Source: CAWBRT01 sp963832785 (GTDB lineage: Bacteria; Acidobacteriota; Terriglobia; Terriglobales; Acidobacteriaceae). Taken from it: 64,000 nucleotides of DNA. Below the pieces are notes generated by a model. The model saw nothing but the letters and a program-made list of their open reading frames with translations. It ran no database searches and was not told the DNA's origin. The stretch covers positions 2,046,001 through 2,110,000 of the forward strand of contig CAWHVF010000005.1 in NCBI GenBank assembly GCA_963832785.1. Reading direction: 5' to 3'. This document shows, piece after piece, positions 15,507-23,933 of the stretch; the stretch's first letter is position 1, and each line of letters begins with the position of its first letter. A program made the translations under genes and the position numbers.

Positions 15507-17303
15507 TCAGTCTTCTCCCCAGCCGAAGTTCGGCAACGGCGGCGGAATCGGCGGCAGCTCCCAGCTTCCGCTGGCCAGCGGACGCGCCTCGCGATCCACC
15601 CGCACATCCAGCACCGTCGGCTTGTTGGAAGCGATGGCGGCTTGCAGTTGCGGCGCCAGGTCCGCAGGTTTTTCCACGGTAACGCCCACCGCGCCCATCG
15701 AGCGCGCCATGGCCGCGTAGTCGGCGCTGTACAGCTTGCCGCCGGTGTCGGTAAAGTTGCAGGCCAGCTCGCGGGTCTTGCCGAAGAATCCCATTTGCTG
15801 GTCGCGGATAACCACAAAGCCGTAGTTGTTCCAGACCAGCCACACCACCGGAATGTTGTACTCGACCGCGGTCAGCACGGCGCTGGCCCACATGACGAAG
15901 CCGCCATCGCCGCAGACGGAAACCACCGGACGATCCGGCGCCGCCAATTTCGCGCCCAGCGCGCCGCCCATGCCAAAGCCCATGGAAGCGAAGCCCCAGG
16001 TCTGCAGGAACGTGCGCGGCTGCCGCGCCTGCCATTCCGCCACCAGCCAGTTGTGGTGGCCGCCCACGTCGGAGAGCACGATGCCGTTGTCGGGCACCAC
16101 CCGGCGCAGATCCGAAACCAAACGCGCCGGATGGATCGGCACGGCATCCGATTTATATGCCGGCTTGGTGGCGTCGTCCCACTTCTTGCGCCAGCCGTCG
16201 ACGCGACTTAGCCAGGCGCTGCGCCGTCCGGCAACAACCTTGTCCTTGTAAGCCAGCAACTGTTCCAGCACCAGCCGCGCGTCGCCGATGATCCCGATCT
16301 CGGTGCGGAAGTTGCGGCCGATCTCATTGGAATCGATATCGACGTGGATCAATTTTGTCGACGGGAAGTTGTAAGTCATGCCCGGCAGCCAGGCGCTGGT
16401 GGCGCGGTCGTCGAAACGGGTGCCGAGCGCCAGGATGACATCGGCGTTGCGGCAGGCAGCATTGCACATCAGCGGGCCATTACGGCCGGTCGGTCCCAGG
16501 CTCAGCGGGTGATCGGCATTGAAAGTTCCCTTGCCGAACGGCGTTGTCGCCACCGGAATCGAGAATGCTTCGGCAAAAGCCATCAGCGCCGCCTCGGCCC
16601 TGCTCAACTCGACTCCGTGGCCGGAGACGATCACCGGACGCTCGGCTTCCAGCAGCAGCTTGGCAGCCGCGGCAATAGCCGCCGGATCGCCCGCCGGACG
16701 CGCCCAGCTCACCAGCGGCCACTCCTCGCGCGCCGCCGCGGCTTCCTCCACCGGCTCGACAAAGATGTTCAGCGGCACATCCAGGTGTACCGGCCCCGGC
16801 CTTCCGTTGGTCATAAAGGCAAAAGCCTGGCGCATGGCCAGGGGCAGCATGTCGCCGCGCGTCGGCTGGAAGCTGCGCTTCACATAGGAGCGCAGGACGG
16901 TGATGAAATCGCCCTGGTAGTAGCGCCCGCTCTCCTGGAAGGGACCGCGGTTCCACTGCTGGGTGGGGACGTTGCCGGTTATGACCAGCATCGCCGAAGA
17001 GTCGGCAAAGGCGCCGGCCACCGCCGTCACCAGGTTGGCCGAGCCCGGCCCGCAGGAGCTGTAGGTCGCCACCGGCTTCTGGGCAATGCGGAAATAGCCG
17101 TCGGCCATGAAGGCGGCGATGGCCTCATGATGCACCGAGATCGTCTTGATCTCGCTCTGCCGGTCGTAGAGGCCGTCCAGCAGGCCCAGGACTCCGTGCC
17201 CGCACAGCCCGAAGATGTAAGGCACCTTCTGCCGTACCAGGAAGTCCACAATGTAGGCCGCGCCCTTGTCAGCCGGTTTCAGCTTTACGCCAGTTCCACT
17301 CAT
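15507..17303 (-). CDS. Thiamine pyrophosphate-dependent enzyme, acetolactate synthase/benzoylformate decarboxylase superfamily
   Basis: A 598-residue TPP enzyme with the usual three domains: N-terminal Pyr domain, central Rossmann-like domain and C-terminal PP domain. The catalytic glutamate is in SVHHEAIAAFMADGY, and the TPP/Mg motif runs from CGDGGF to WNNYG near residues 455-485. The start at 17303 has AAAGGAGA upstream, and the extra in-frame residues up to 17393 are unlike the family. It may decarboxylate a 2-oxo acid or perform carboligation. Its neighbours point to aromatic or dicarboxylic acid catabolism rather than amino acid synthesis, and no small regulatory subunit gene is nearby. 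Confidence 0.85.
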   Translation of the reverse strand: MSGTGVKLKPADKGAAYIVDFLVRQKVPYIFGLCGHGVLGLLDGLYDRQSEIKTISVHHEAIAAFMADGYFRIAQKPVATYSSCGPGSANLVTAVAGAFADSSAMLVITGNVPTQQWNRGPFQESGRYYQGDFITVLRSYVKRSFQPTRGDMLPLAMRQAFAFMTNGRPGPVHLDVPLNIFVEPVEEAAAAREEWPLVSWARPAGDPAAIAAAAKLLLEAERPVIVSGHGVELSRAEAALMAFAEAFSIPVATTPFGKGTFNADHPLSLGPTGRNGPLMCNAACRNADVILALGTRFDDRATSAWLPGMTYNFPSTKLIHVDIDSNEIGRNFRTEIGIIGDARLVLEQLLAYKDKVVAGRRSAWLSRVDGWRKKWDDATKPAYKSDAVPIHPARLVSDLRRVVPDNGIVLSDVGGHHNWLVAEWQARQPRTFLQTWGFASMGFGMGGALGAKLAAPDRPVVSVCGDGGFVMWASAVLTAVEYNIPVVWLVWNNYGFVVIRDQQMGFFGKTRELACNFTDTGGKLYSADYAAMARSMGAVGVTVEKPADLAPQLQAAIASNKPTVLDVRVDREARPLASGSWELPPIPPPLPNFGWGED

Positions 17304-17405
17304 AAAAATAGAGTCTCCTTTCAGATCAACGCGCGCGAGGTCGCTTATGAGTTCACCAGGTTTGCCGATGCGAGTAAACAAAACGTTATGCAAGCCCCGA
17401 TGCGG

Positions 17406-18755
17406 TTACGAGGCGCCCACGTCGTGCAGCGCCCGGCCCCTGGTCTCGACCCCCAAGGTGAGCACCATGATGCAAGCCACCCAGAAAAATACCGCCATGG
17501 TGACGAAAATTCCGTAATACATGTGCCGGGCCATGAAGAATCCAAACACCAGCGGGCTCAGGGCTGAGGCCAGCTTGCCGGAGGCGCTGGTCCAGGAGTT
17601 GGCCGTGCCCCGCACCTGCGAGGGAAACAGCTCGGTAGGCAGCACCACGCATCCGGCGGCAGCTTCTTCCAGCAGGAAGGAGAGCGCGCAGGCGCCGATG
17701 AGAAGATGCGTCGGGTCCCTGAGCACGCCGAAGATCAGCGAAGCCAGCCCGGCCAGACCGTAGCCGAAATAGAACAGTTGCTTTCTGCCGAACTTGTCGA
17801 TGGTGAAGAATGCCATCACCTTGCCCAGAATGGCAAAGACGCCAACCAAAATGGTGTAGGTAAAGGTCTTCACCAGGCTGAGTTTGAATTCCACCGCCAG
17901 GATCGAGGGCAGCCACAGCACAAAGCCGTAGTAGCCGAAAAAGCCAAAGAACAGAACGCTGGTGGTGAGGATGAAGCGTTTCAGGTAGGGCGCGTGCAGC
18001 AGCACGCTGAGCGGGACCTTTTGCTTGGCTTCTTCCGCTCCCAGGTCGCGCACCTGGTCTTGGCTGGCTCCCAACCGCACCAGGACCGCGGCCGCCTCTT
18101 CTTTTCTGCCTTTAGTGGCCAGCCAGCGCGGCGACTCGGGAAACTTCCTGATAACGAAAAAGGCCAGGAAGGCAGGCACCACGCCGACCAGGAACAGCGA
18201 GCGCCAGCCGTAGACCGGAACCAGGGCGAAGGAGGCGATGGCGGCGGCAAACAGGCCCACCGGCCAGAACACCGGAGGGATGGCCACGACCCGGCCACGA
18301 TGCTTGGCGGCAACGTATTCGGCCAGCAGAGCCGAAACCACCGGCAGCATGCCGCCCAGGCACAGGCCGGAGATGAAGCGGTAAACGATGAACTGGGTGG
18401 TGTCAGTAGCAAAGGCGGTGATGCCGCTCAACGCGCTGAAGCCCAGCACCGTCCCGGCAAAGCCGAACTTGCGGCCAAACTTGTCGATGATCGGCCCCCA
18501 CATCATGGCCCCGATGAACATGCCCCACATGCCGGCCGAGGCCAGCATGCCGTTGAAGACCGGAGTCAGCTTCCATTCCCGGACAATCGACGGCATTGCA
18601 AAGCTGACGATATAGGTATCGAAGGCGTCGAAGGTGTACCCGAGGGCGGCGGCAATGGCCAGCATGTAATGGGTTTTGCTCAGCGGAAGCTTCTCGATTA
18701 TGGCGCTGACCGTCGGCCGCGAGACGGTGCGAACTTCCTGGATGGTTGTGCTCAC
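17406..18755 (-). CDS. MFS transporter, sugar/aromatic acid symporter type
   Basis: A 449-residue twelve-helix transporter. Helix 1 and the 2-3 loop carry GYTFDAFDTYIVSFAMP and GPIIDKFGRKFGF; the 4-5 region has YRFISGLCLGG, all typical of the SP/AAHS-like groups that import aromatic acids, shikimate or sugars. The start is GTG 18755, five bases after GGGGAGG, so the longer reading upstream is rejected. It is the first gene of the six-gene operon and differs in subfamily from the second transporter at the operon's end. Confidence 0.87.
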   Translation of the reverse strand: MSTTIQEVRTVSRPTVSAIIEKLPLSKTHYMLAIAAALGYTFDAFDTYIVSFAMPSIVREWKLTPVFNGMLASAGMWGMFIGAMMWGPIIDKFGRKFGFAGTVLGFSALSGITAFATDTTQFIVYRFISGLCLGGMLPVVSALLAEYVAAKHRGRVVAIPPVFWPVGLFAAAIASFALVPVYGWRSLFLVGVVPAFLAFFVIRKFPESPRWLATKGRKEEAAAVLVRLGASQDQVRDLGAEEAKQKVPLSVLLHAPYLKRFILTTSVLFFGFFGYYGFVLWLPSILAVEFKLSLVKTFTYTILVGVFAILGKVMAFFTIDKFGRKQLFYFGYGLAGLASLIFGVLRDPTHLLIGACALSFLLEEAAAGCVVLPTELFPSQVRGTANSWTSASGKLASALSPLVFGFFMARHMYYGIFVTMAVFFWVACIMVLTLGVETRGRALHDVGAS

Positions 18756-19072
18756 AGACACCTCCCCTGATGGGGTGAACGCGTTATTGGGTGGTGGAAT
18801 GATACTGCTTCTGGCCGAAGATGCCAGCAAAATTCAGGGTTGCCGGTTCCGCCGGCTACCATGCCGGGCCTGGGGAGGCCAGGCTCAGCGGTTTCCCCTA
18901 CAAGCCATTGATTTAGAAGAGCATCTGGGTAAACGGCAACTTCTGAGCTGGCCTATCTATTTTCAGACTTTCGTGCTGGCGCAACCGGGGCCGTGGCAGA
19001 CGCGGTTTACGGCGCGCCATGATGCGCTGGCTGGGATGAGAGGCCAGGTTTTCTCGGGGATGAGCGGCGGGC
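18756..19072. other. Intergenic stretch, nothing recognised
   Basis: Gap upstream of the catabolic operon and downstream of the phosphoesterase, both on the minus strand. It presumably holds the operon promoter close to 18760-18830, but I see no convincing -35/-10 pair, repeat or RNA gene. Confidence 0.4.
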
Positions 19073-19111
19073 AAAAAATGCGCGGGCGCGGGAGGACCCG
19101 CACCCGCGCCC
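19073..19111 (-). terminator. Rho-independent terminator after the phosphoesterase
   Basis: On the minus strand a GGGCGCGGG/CCCGCGCCC stem (19084-19092 with 19103-19111) is followed by six T residues (19073-19078 on the complement). It begins eight bases after the stop codon of the phosphoesterase C-terminal frame, so it still ends that transcript. Confidence 0.8.
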
Positions 19112-19118
19112 AGTGGAG

Positions 19119-19634
19119 TTACGGCAGCGTGTTGGTATAGCAAGCAGCAGCGGTGGACTGGGTGGGCGACAAGGGCGGAGTCTTGTTGGGCACATTGGTG
19201 AAATCGAAGAACTCCGACATGTCGAACTGCGCCGCGTCGCGCTGCGTCAGCGTGGGCAGTCCCCAGCGCGCCTCAATCAGCTTCAGAATGGCGGTGAAGT
19301 CGGCCACGGTGTGCGATACGTATCCTGCCTTGGCAAAGGGCGAGATAACGATCAGCGGCACGCGGAAGCCGGTGTAGGTGAAGTTGTCGTTGAAGATTGT
19401 CTTGATGTCGGTGGTGGCCGCGATGTTAGGCGGCACGCCGTCCGGGTTTACCGCTGCCGCCGGCGCCACGTGATCATACAGCCCGCCGCCATCGGCCCAG
19501 GTGAGAACAAAAACCGAGCTGGCATAGGCGGTGCTGTTCATGAAAGCCTTGAGGATCGTCTCCACCTGCGTCGCGCCCAGTCTGAATGTTGACGCCAGCC
19601 TGTTCGGCCAGCCCGCTGTTTCGTCCGCCTTCAA
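19119..19634 (-). CDS. Phosphoesterase (phospholipase C/acid phosphatase family), C-terminal reading frame
   Basis: This frame carries the C-terminal third of the protein whose N-terminal frame ends at 19474. It includes GATQVETILKAF, VFVLTWADGGGLYDHVAP and the PLIVISPFAKAGYVSHT block, the conserved end of PF04185 phosphoesterases (the DD/DGG...DHV metal region and the SPF motif). The two frames join at the run of three C at 19576-19578. Removing one base restores IQTGATQVETI without loss. The first 20 or so residues of this frame as read are out-of-frame noise. Confidence 0.8.
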   Translation of the reverse strand: MKADETAGWPNRLASTFRLGATQVETILKAFMNSTAYASSVFVLTWADGGGLYDHVAPAAAVNPDGVPPNIAATTDIKTIFNDNFTYTGFRVPLIVISPFAKAGYVSHTVADFTAILKLIEARWGLPTLTQRDAAQFDMSEFFDFTNVPNKTPPLSPTQSTAAACYTNTLP

Positions 19635-20619
19635 TCAGGGCGACGGCCGGCAAGGTGCCATTGGTCAAATCGGCGTAATACTGGCTTAGCGGAACGATGT
19701 TGGCGCTGAAGCCGTTCAGTTGCGCAAACTCCGGGGCATAGGTGTCCGGCGCCTTGGTCGTAGGCGAGACGTCGGTGTAGTAGATTTTCCAGGAGATTCC
19801 GGCATTCTGCAGCAGGTTGAAGATGGTCCAGTTCGTCAGCGGCGCGGAAATCTGCGCCAGGGTCTCGATGTTTCCATTGGAGGTGGCGGCGTAGGAGAAG
19901 AGGTGGTTGGCGTCGGATCCGGACATCACCGGAGAGAACCAGCGGTCCGAGGTGCTGAATTGAGTCGCCATGAAGTAGTAGAAGTTAAGCGCCGTCTGGT
20001 CGTAGTAACCCATGGCGCGCTGCCCGGTAAGGTCGAGCAGGAGGTTCTTGGTGGCGAAGGCGCCGGCCTCGTAGGCAAAGCCGTCCAAGGTCGCCGTAGT
20101 AGAGTTGGAGGCCGTCAGGTTGCGGGCAACGTGACTGGCGTTCCAGGACGGCGAGATGGCTTCGGTGCAAGCCGAAATCATCTTGAAGGATTCGATTGGC
20201 GGAGGCGGCGTGGCCGGCGTAGTGCTGGTATAGGGCGGATTGGCGGTCTGTGACAGCGGAATCTTGGTGAGATCGTCGGCATCGGCCGTAAGCACGGGAC
20301 AGGCGCCCGCGCCACACCAGGCCGCAGTGGTGCGGAAGGTGTTTAGCTGGCCAAAGTAGTTGTCGAAGGAGCGGCCTTCCTGCAGCATGAAGATTATGTG
20401 GTTGATGGGCTTCAGCGCCGCGTTGGCCGGAATCGGCGTTCCCGGCGGCGGCGTGCTCGGCGTGGTTGGAGTTGGAGTGGTAGGAGTGGTTGTCGTCCCG
20501 CCACCCGTCGGGGTGTTGCCGCTCGCGTTATTGGAGTTGGACGAATTGGAGCCCGACCCGCATGCCCACAGGAACAGCGACAGTACGGGAACCAGAAACA
20601 GGGAAATTCTCTCTCTCAT
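19474..20619 (-). CDS. Phosphoesterase (PF04185) lipoprotein, N-terminal reading frame, frameshifted
   Basis: N-terminal two thirds of an exported phosphoesterase of the phospholipase C / acid phosphatase AcpA family. It starts MRERISLFLVPVLSLF with a lipobox cysteine (LWAC), then a Ser/Asn/Gly/Thr/Pro linker, then the family opening INHIIFMLQEGRSFDNYFG. In most members this reads MxENRSFDxYFG, and here Gln-Glu-Gly replaces Glu-Asn. Real sequence continues to about 19580 (AGVNIQTG), where a one-base insertion shifts the frame. Full length would be about 500 residues. It may be a sequence error or a young pseudogene; no other phosphoesterase copy is in the window. Confidence 0.82.
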   Translation of the reverse strand: MRERISLFLVPVLSLFLWACGSGSNSSNSNNASGNTPTGGGTTTTPTTPTPTTPSTPPPGTPIPANAALKPINHIIFMLQEGRSFDNYFGQLNTFRTTAAWCGAGACPVLTADADDLTKIPLSQTANPPYTSTTPATPPPPIESFKMISACTEAISPSWNASHVARNLTASNSTTATLDGFAYEAGAFATKNLLLDLTGQRAMGYYDQTALNFYYFMATQFSTSDRWFSPVMSGSDANHLFSYAATSNGNIETLAQISAPLTNWTIFNLLQNAGISWKIYYTDVSPTTKAPDTYAPEFAQLNGFSANIVPLSQYYADLTNGTLPAVALIEGGRNSGLAEQAGVNIQTGRDAGGDDPQGFHEQHRLCQLGFCSHLGRWRRAV

Positions 20620-20889
20620 CTTTTTTGCCACCGCCGAATCTTGGACTGACGCTCGCCCGCCGAACCAGCTCACGCTGATCGAAACCGCCGCGCCGGTCAG
20701 CGAGTGACGATTGGGATGGAGGCGCTCTGGTCAGAGTTGCCCCCTGAGTCTAAGAAATATTCAGAAAGAGCTGGGCAGCCTCTTTCGCCGCTGTGAACAT
20801 GCGCAGCCGGATGAACCCGGGAAGCCCCGGCCACTTTGTTCTGGATTAGCCTCACCGTTACACTTATCGTGATTTCGCCGGAGGGCGAC

Positions 20890-21384
20890 ATGAGCAAGCC
20901 TGGAATTTCCATAGATATCCCCGGATTTGGGCGGAAGCACATCGCCACCATACTGACCGACTACACCGGCACCTTGTCTTGCGGCGGCCGCATGACGAAT
21001 GGCGTCAGGGACAGCCTTCTAAGACTGGCGGAGTTATTGGAGATTCATGTCATCACCGCCGATACCTTCGGCTATGCCGGTGAGGAACTAAGAGGCGTTC
21101 CCATAAACCTGGTCCGGCTGGAGGGCGAGCGCCACGACCTGCAAAAGCAAAAATACGGCGCGAGCCTCGGGTTGGAGCACTGCGCCGTCTTTGGCAACGG
21201 CAACAACGACCGCCTGTTGTTGAAGGCAGCTAAGGAGTCAGGCGGCATAGCCATAGCTGTCGATAATGGCGAAGGGTGCGCGACCGACGCGCTGCTGAAT
21301 TCTCACCTGTTTATAGTGGGCGCAGGCAATGCCCTGAATCTCTTGCTCGAACCGAAAGGCTGCAAGGCCACCCTCCGTTTCTAG
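20890..21384 (+). CDS. HAD-superfamily soluble P-type ATPase-like protein
   Basis: 164 residues resembling the catalytic core of a P-type ATPase without membrane segments. Motif I is LTDYTGTL (P-type ATPases have DKTGT), motif II is VITADTFG, and motif IV is FGNGNNDRLLL (compare GDGxND). No helix long enough for a membrane span is seen. Such stand-alone proteins are inferred to be phosphatases; the substrate is unknown. ATG 20890 is preceded by GGAGGG, and an upstream in-frame reading from 20836 lacks support. The MITE copy at 21393 begins nine bases after the stop. Confidence 0.8.
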   Translation: MSKPGISIDIPGFGRKHIATILTDYTGTLSCGGRMTNGVRDSLLRLAELLEIHVITADTFGYAGEELRGVPINLVRLEGERHDLQKQKYGASLGLEHCAVFGNGNNDRLLLKAAKESGGIAIAVDNGEGCATDALLNSHLFIVGAGNALNLLLEPKGCKATLRF

Positions 21385-21392
21385 TAGAAGGT

Positions 21393-21518
21393 AGTAGTGG
21401 GTCAATTTGAATTGACACAACAACGGGTGCCCCACGTCCCGCCCTGCTTTTGGGCTGACGTGGGACCAATTTCCCAGGTTAGCGCCGAAAAGCGCGGCGC
21501 GGAACCTGACCCACTACC
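21393..21518 (+). mobile_element. MITE copy B (126 bp, internally shortened)
   Basis: Same element as copy A, but the right arm has lost about 17 bases, so GGAACCT runs straight into GACCCACTACC. The left end is AGTAGTGGGTCAATTTGAA followed by a few changed bases. Flanks TAGAAGGT (21385-21392) and TAGCAAGGT (21519-21527) look like a duplication that has since gained or lost one base. This is probably the oldest copy in the window. Confidence 0.88.
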
Positions 21519-21620
21519 TAGCAAGGTTGAAAAGTTGGTTATAGCTGCGGTGTTTGCGATACTGTATAGGTAGGCTTAGAAGCGAGTTGCATAACTACCC
21601 TGTAGCTTAAGGAGCGTTGA

Positions 21621-22037
21621 TTGGATACGAAACAGATTCTTGCCCAACTACAAGCCGAGGGCGCGCGCCTAGACCGGGCCATTGCCGCGTTGGAGTCGCT
21701 GGCATCCACCCCGGCTCCCCGGGGACGCAGCCAACGGTCGGTCGTCGCAAAAGCCCCGAAGCCGCGCCGTGCCCGGCGCTTTACCGCTGCCGGACGTAAG
21801 CGCCTGTCGGAAATGATGAAGAAGAGATGGGCCGAGCGGCGCAAGAAGGCCGCAAAGCCCGCCGTCAAAGCGTCCCGCGCAGTCCGTCACCTGAGCGCGG
21901 CAGCCCGGCGGAAGATTGCCGCAGCGCAGCGGAAACGCTGGGCGGCCCAGAAGAAAGCGGCAGCTCAGAAAAAAGCGGCCGAGAAGCCGGCCAGGCCAGC
22001 GGTCACGAAGGCTGCGGCAGCCCCGGCAACAGCCTGA
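21621..22037 (+). CDS. Small basic Lys/Arg/Ala-rich protein with repeated RKRWA motif
   Basis: 138 residues starting at TTG 21621, six bases after AAGGAGCG. Residues 1-30 look helical (ILAQLQAEGARLDRAIAALE, possibly coiled-coil). The rest is strongly basic. Two related segments, GRKRLSEMMKKRWAERRKK (about 55-73) and ARRKIAAAQRKRWAAQKK (about 94-111), are followed by an Ala/Lys/Pro tail like histone H1. I infer nucleic-acid binding, perhaps nucleoid-associated. The peptidase gene follows after 25 bases in the same direction. Confidence 0.72.
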   Translation: MDTKQILAQLQAEGARLDRAIAALESLASTPAPRGRSQRSVVAKAPKPRRARRFTAAGRKRLSEMMKKRWAERRKKAAKPAVKASRAVRHLSAAARRKIAAAQRKRWAAQKKAAAQKKAAEKPARPAVTKAAAAPATA

Positions 22038-22062
22038 TCCCTGGGCCGGCGGGAACACGGCA

Positions 22063-22416
22063 ATGGAGCGCGAGCGCTTCGTCAAGCTGGTTGAGGAGGT
22101 GCTCGACTCCCTGCCGGAGGAGTTTCGCCTTCGCATCGAAAATGTCGCCGTCCTGGTGGAGGACTTGCCCCCGAACCAGCCGCCGCCCGGGCCCGGGCAA
22201 AAACGGCTCCTGCTCGGCCTGTTTCACGGCGTGCCGGCCACCAGAAAGAGTTTCTTCGATCTGCGCACGGGGCCTGACTACGTCGTCCTTTACCAGAAGA
22301 ACATCGAGGCGGTCTGCTCGAACGAAGCGGAAATCCGCCGGCAAGTCCGGCGCACGGTGATTCACGAATTCGGTCATTACTTCGGCATGAGCGAAGATCA
22401 GCTTCGCGAAGTGTAG
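22063..22416 (+). CDS. Small zinc metallopeptidase, zincin-like family (PF06262 type)
   Basis: 117 residues with the zinc motif HEFGHYFGMSEDQL (HExxH, the downstream Asp acting as third ligand) near the C-terminus. The N-terminal part ERFVKLVEEVLDSLPEEF and NVAVLVEDLP is characteristic of the family of short bacterial metallopeptidases. It is cytoplasmic, with no signal. ATG 22063 is chosen from family length; a reading 49 codons longer in the same frame is low-complexity Arg/Pro and overlaps the preceding gene. Substrates of this family are not established. Confidence 0.87.
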   Translation: MERERFVKLVEEVLDSLPEEFRLRIENVAVLVEDLPPNQPPPGPGQKRLLLGLFHGVPATRKSFFDLRTGPDYVVLYQKNIEAVCSNEAEIRRQVRRTVIHEFGHYFGMSEDQLREV

Positions 22417-22579
22417 ACCTCCGCAAATGCGAGCCGGCTTATTCCGTGCCGCAATAATTAATGTTCGAGAAATCTGACCGAGAGAGCTGATGGTTCCAAA
22501 GCAAAGGAACGTCATTCCGAGCACAGCCGCGAGCGCATGCAGGAACGGCCCCGGTCTTGTTTTTGGTAGGAGAGAACCT

Positions 22580-23236
22580 ATGGAAATCATTGCCTTCAAC
22601 GGAAGCCCGCGGAAAACCTGGAATACGGCAACCCTGCTGCAAAAGGCGCTTGCCGGAGCCGCCTCCCAGGGCGCGGCCACCCGGCTCATTCATCTGTATG
22701 ATCTCGATTTCAAAGGGTGCCGCAGTTGTTTTGCTTGCAAGACCAAGGGCGGACCGAGCTACGGCAAGTGCGCCGCCAAGGACGGGCTGACGCCAATTCT
22801 GGAGGAGATCAGGTCCGCCGACGCCATCATCCTGGGTTCCCCGATTTACTTCTGGGGCATCTCGGGAGAGATGAAATCGTTTCTCGAGCGCCTGATGTTT
22901 CCTTATTACCGCTATGTCAGGGACGATGATCCCAAGCCCACGCTTTTTCCCGGGAAAATCCATACCGGCTTTATCTACACGTTGAACGCGGCCGAGGCCC
23001 GGCTGAAAGAGGTTGGTTACCAGAGCCAGATCGCGGTGACGGAGATGTTTCTGCGGAGAGTCTTTGGCGAAGCGGAGTCGCTCGTCTGTTCGGACACCTG
23101 TCAATTCGACGATTACAGCAAAATCGACCAGCAGCGCTTTGATCCCGAGGTCAAGATCGCGAAACGCCGGCAGCAGTTCCCGTTGGACTGCCAGCGGGCT
23201 TTTGAGATGGGGGCGCGGCTGGCCGCCCGCGCCTGA
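22580..23236 (+). CDS. NADPH-dependent FMN reductase / flavodoxin-like oxidoreductase
   Basis: A 218-residue flavodoxin-fold protein. The phosphate-binding loop is FNGSPRKTWNTATLL at the N-terminus, and the flavin-contact segment is GSPIYFWGISGEMKSFLER near residue 83. A CRSCFACKTKG cysteine cluster (about 47-57) matches the iron-sulfur-flavoprotein-like subgroup of NAD(P)H-dependent FMN reductases. ATG 22580 follows TAGGAGAG. It is preceded by about 160 bases of non-coding sequence and stands alone. It probably reduces quinones or other small acceptors, but the physiological partner is not evident. Confidence 0.87.
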   Translation: MEIIAFNGSPRKTWNTATLLQKALAGAASQGAATRLIHLYDLDFKGCRSCFACKTKGGPSYGKCAAKDGLTPILEEIRSADAIILGSPIYFWGISGEMKSFLERLMFPYYRYVRDDDPKPTLFPGKIHTGFIYTLNAAEARLKEVGYQSQIAVTEMFLRRVFGEAESLVCSDTCQFDDYSKIDQQRFDPEVKIAKRRQQFPLDCQRAFEMGARLAARA

Positions 23237-23373
23237 GCGCGAAACCGGCAGCTGCCCTGCTATCGAAAACGCCGCCCGCGCGTCTACAAGAGTGATGCGG
23301 CTTGCAGGCGCAGCCCGGTTTACAATTCCGCAACGCACACGCTGCCGTCGGCATCAGATTAGTAGAAAGTCCT

Positions 23374-23676
23374 GTGCGGCTTACACGCATTAGTGCATTT
23401 ACGGCGATTGTGGCCATAGGCTGCTTGGTGATTGCGGCCAGCGCGTCGGCCTCGTGTACCTCGCTGGCGCATTTCGGCAACACCGTCGTTCAAGCCTCGC
23501 TGAACAGCGATGAGGCGGCGGTAAAGATTTGCCTGCCGGAGCACGCCATTGGCGCCAGGACGGCCGCGTTAATCGTCGTCTGCGCCGTCACTTTCCTGCT
23601 GTTTGCTCCCGAATTCATAAGCCGCAGCCGCGGCGCGGTCCTCGCCGCCGCCATACGCCCTCCGCCCATAGCCTGA
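23374..23676 (+). CDS. Hypothetical small membrane or exported protein
   Basis: About 100 residues from GTG 23374 (VRLTRISAFTAIVAIG), with AGAAAG upstream. The first 25 residues form a signal peptide or membrane helix ending SASASC. A second hydrophobic segment (TAALIVVCAVTFLLFAP) lies near residue 75. The two cysteines between them could form a disulfide. No family recognised. An in-frame extension to 23302 begins with TTG and is less likely. Coding status is moderate. Confidence 0.45.
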   Translation: MRLTRISAFTAIVAIGCLVIAASASASCTSLAHFGNTVVQASLNSDEAAVKICLPEHAIGARTAALIVVCAVTFLLFAPEFISRSRGAVLAAAIRPPPIA

Positions 23677-23933
23677 ACTTTGCCTCTGGCGCAGCCGGCC
23701 AGCAGCGCCGTGCCCGCATTTCTTCACTCTGAATCCGTTGCAGCCATGGGCCCGCGCCCGGCGCGGCTGCAGGGAGAGTATCGCAATGCTTCTGGAAGCA
23801 AGGTCCTGGTCACGTCGATCTATGAGGGCCGCCCGCTCTGGCGAAGCCAGCGGCCAGTACCCGGAGCTATCAAGATCCACTGAAATTATGGCCGCCGCTC
23901 CCCCAGCTCCGGAGCGGCAAGAAAGAGGTAGTC

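Noticed and set aside
23680..23883. 67-codon ORF upstream of degP
   Set aside because: No ribosome site or recognisable product. It probably lies in the degP leader.
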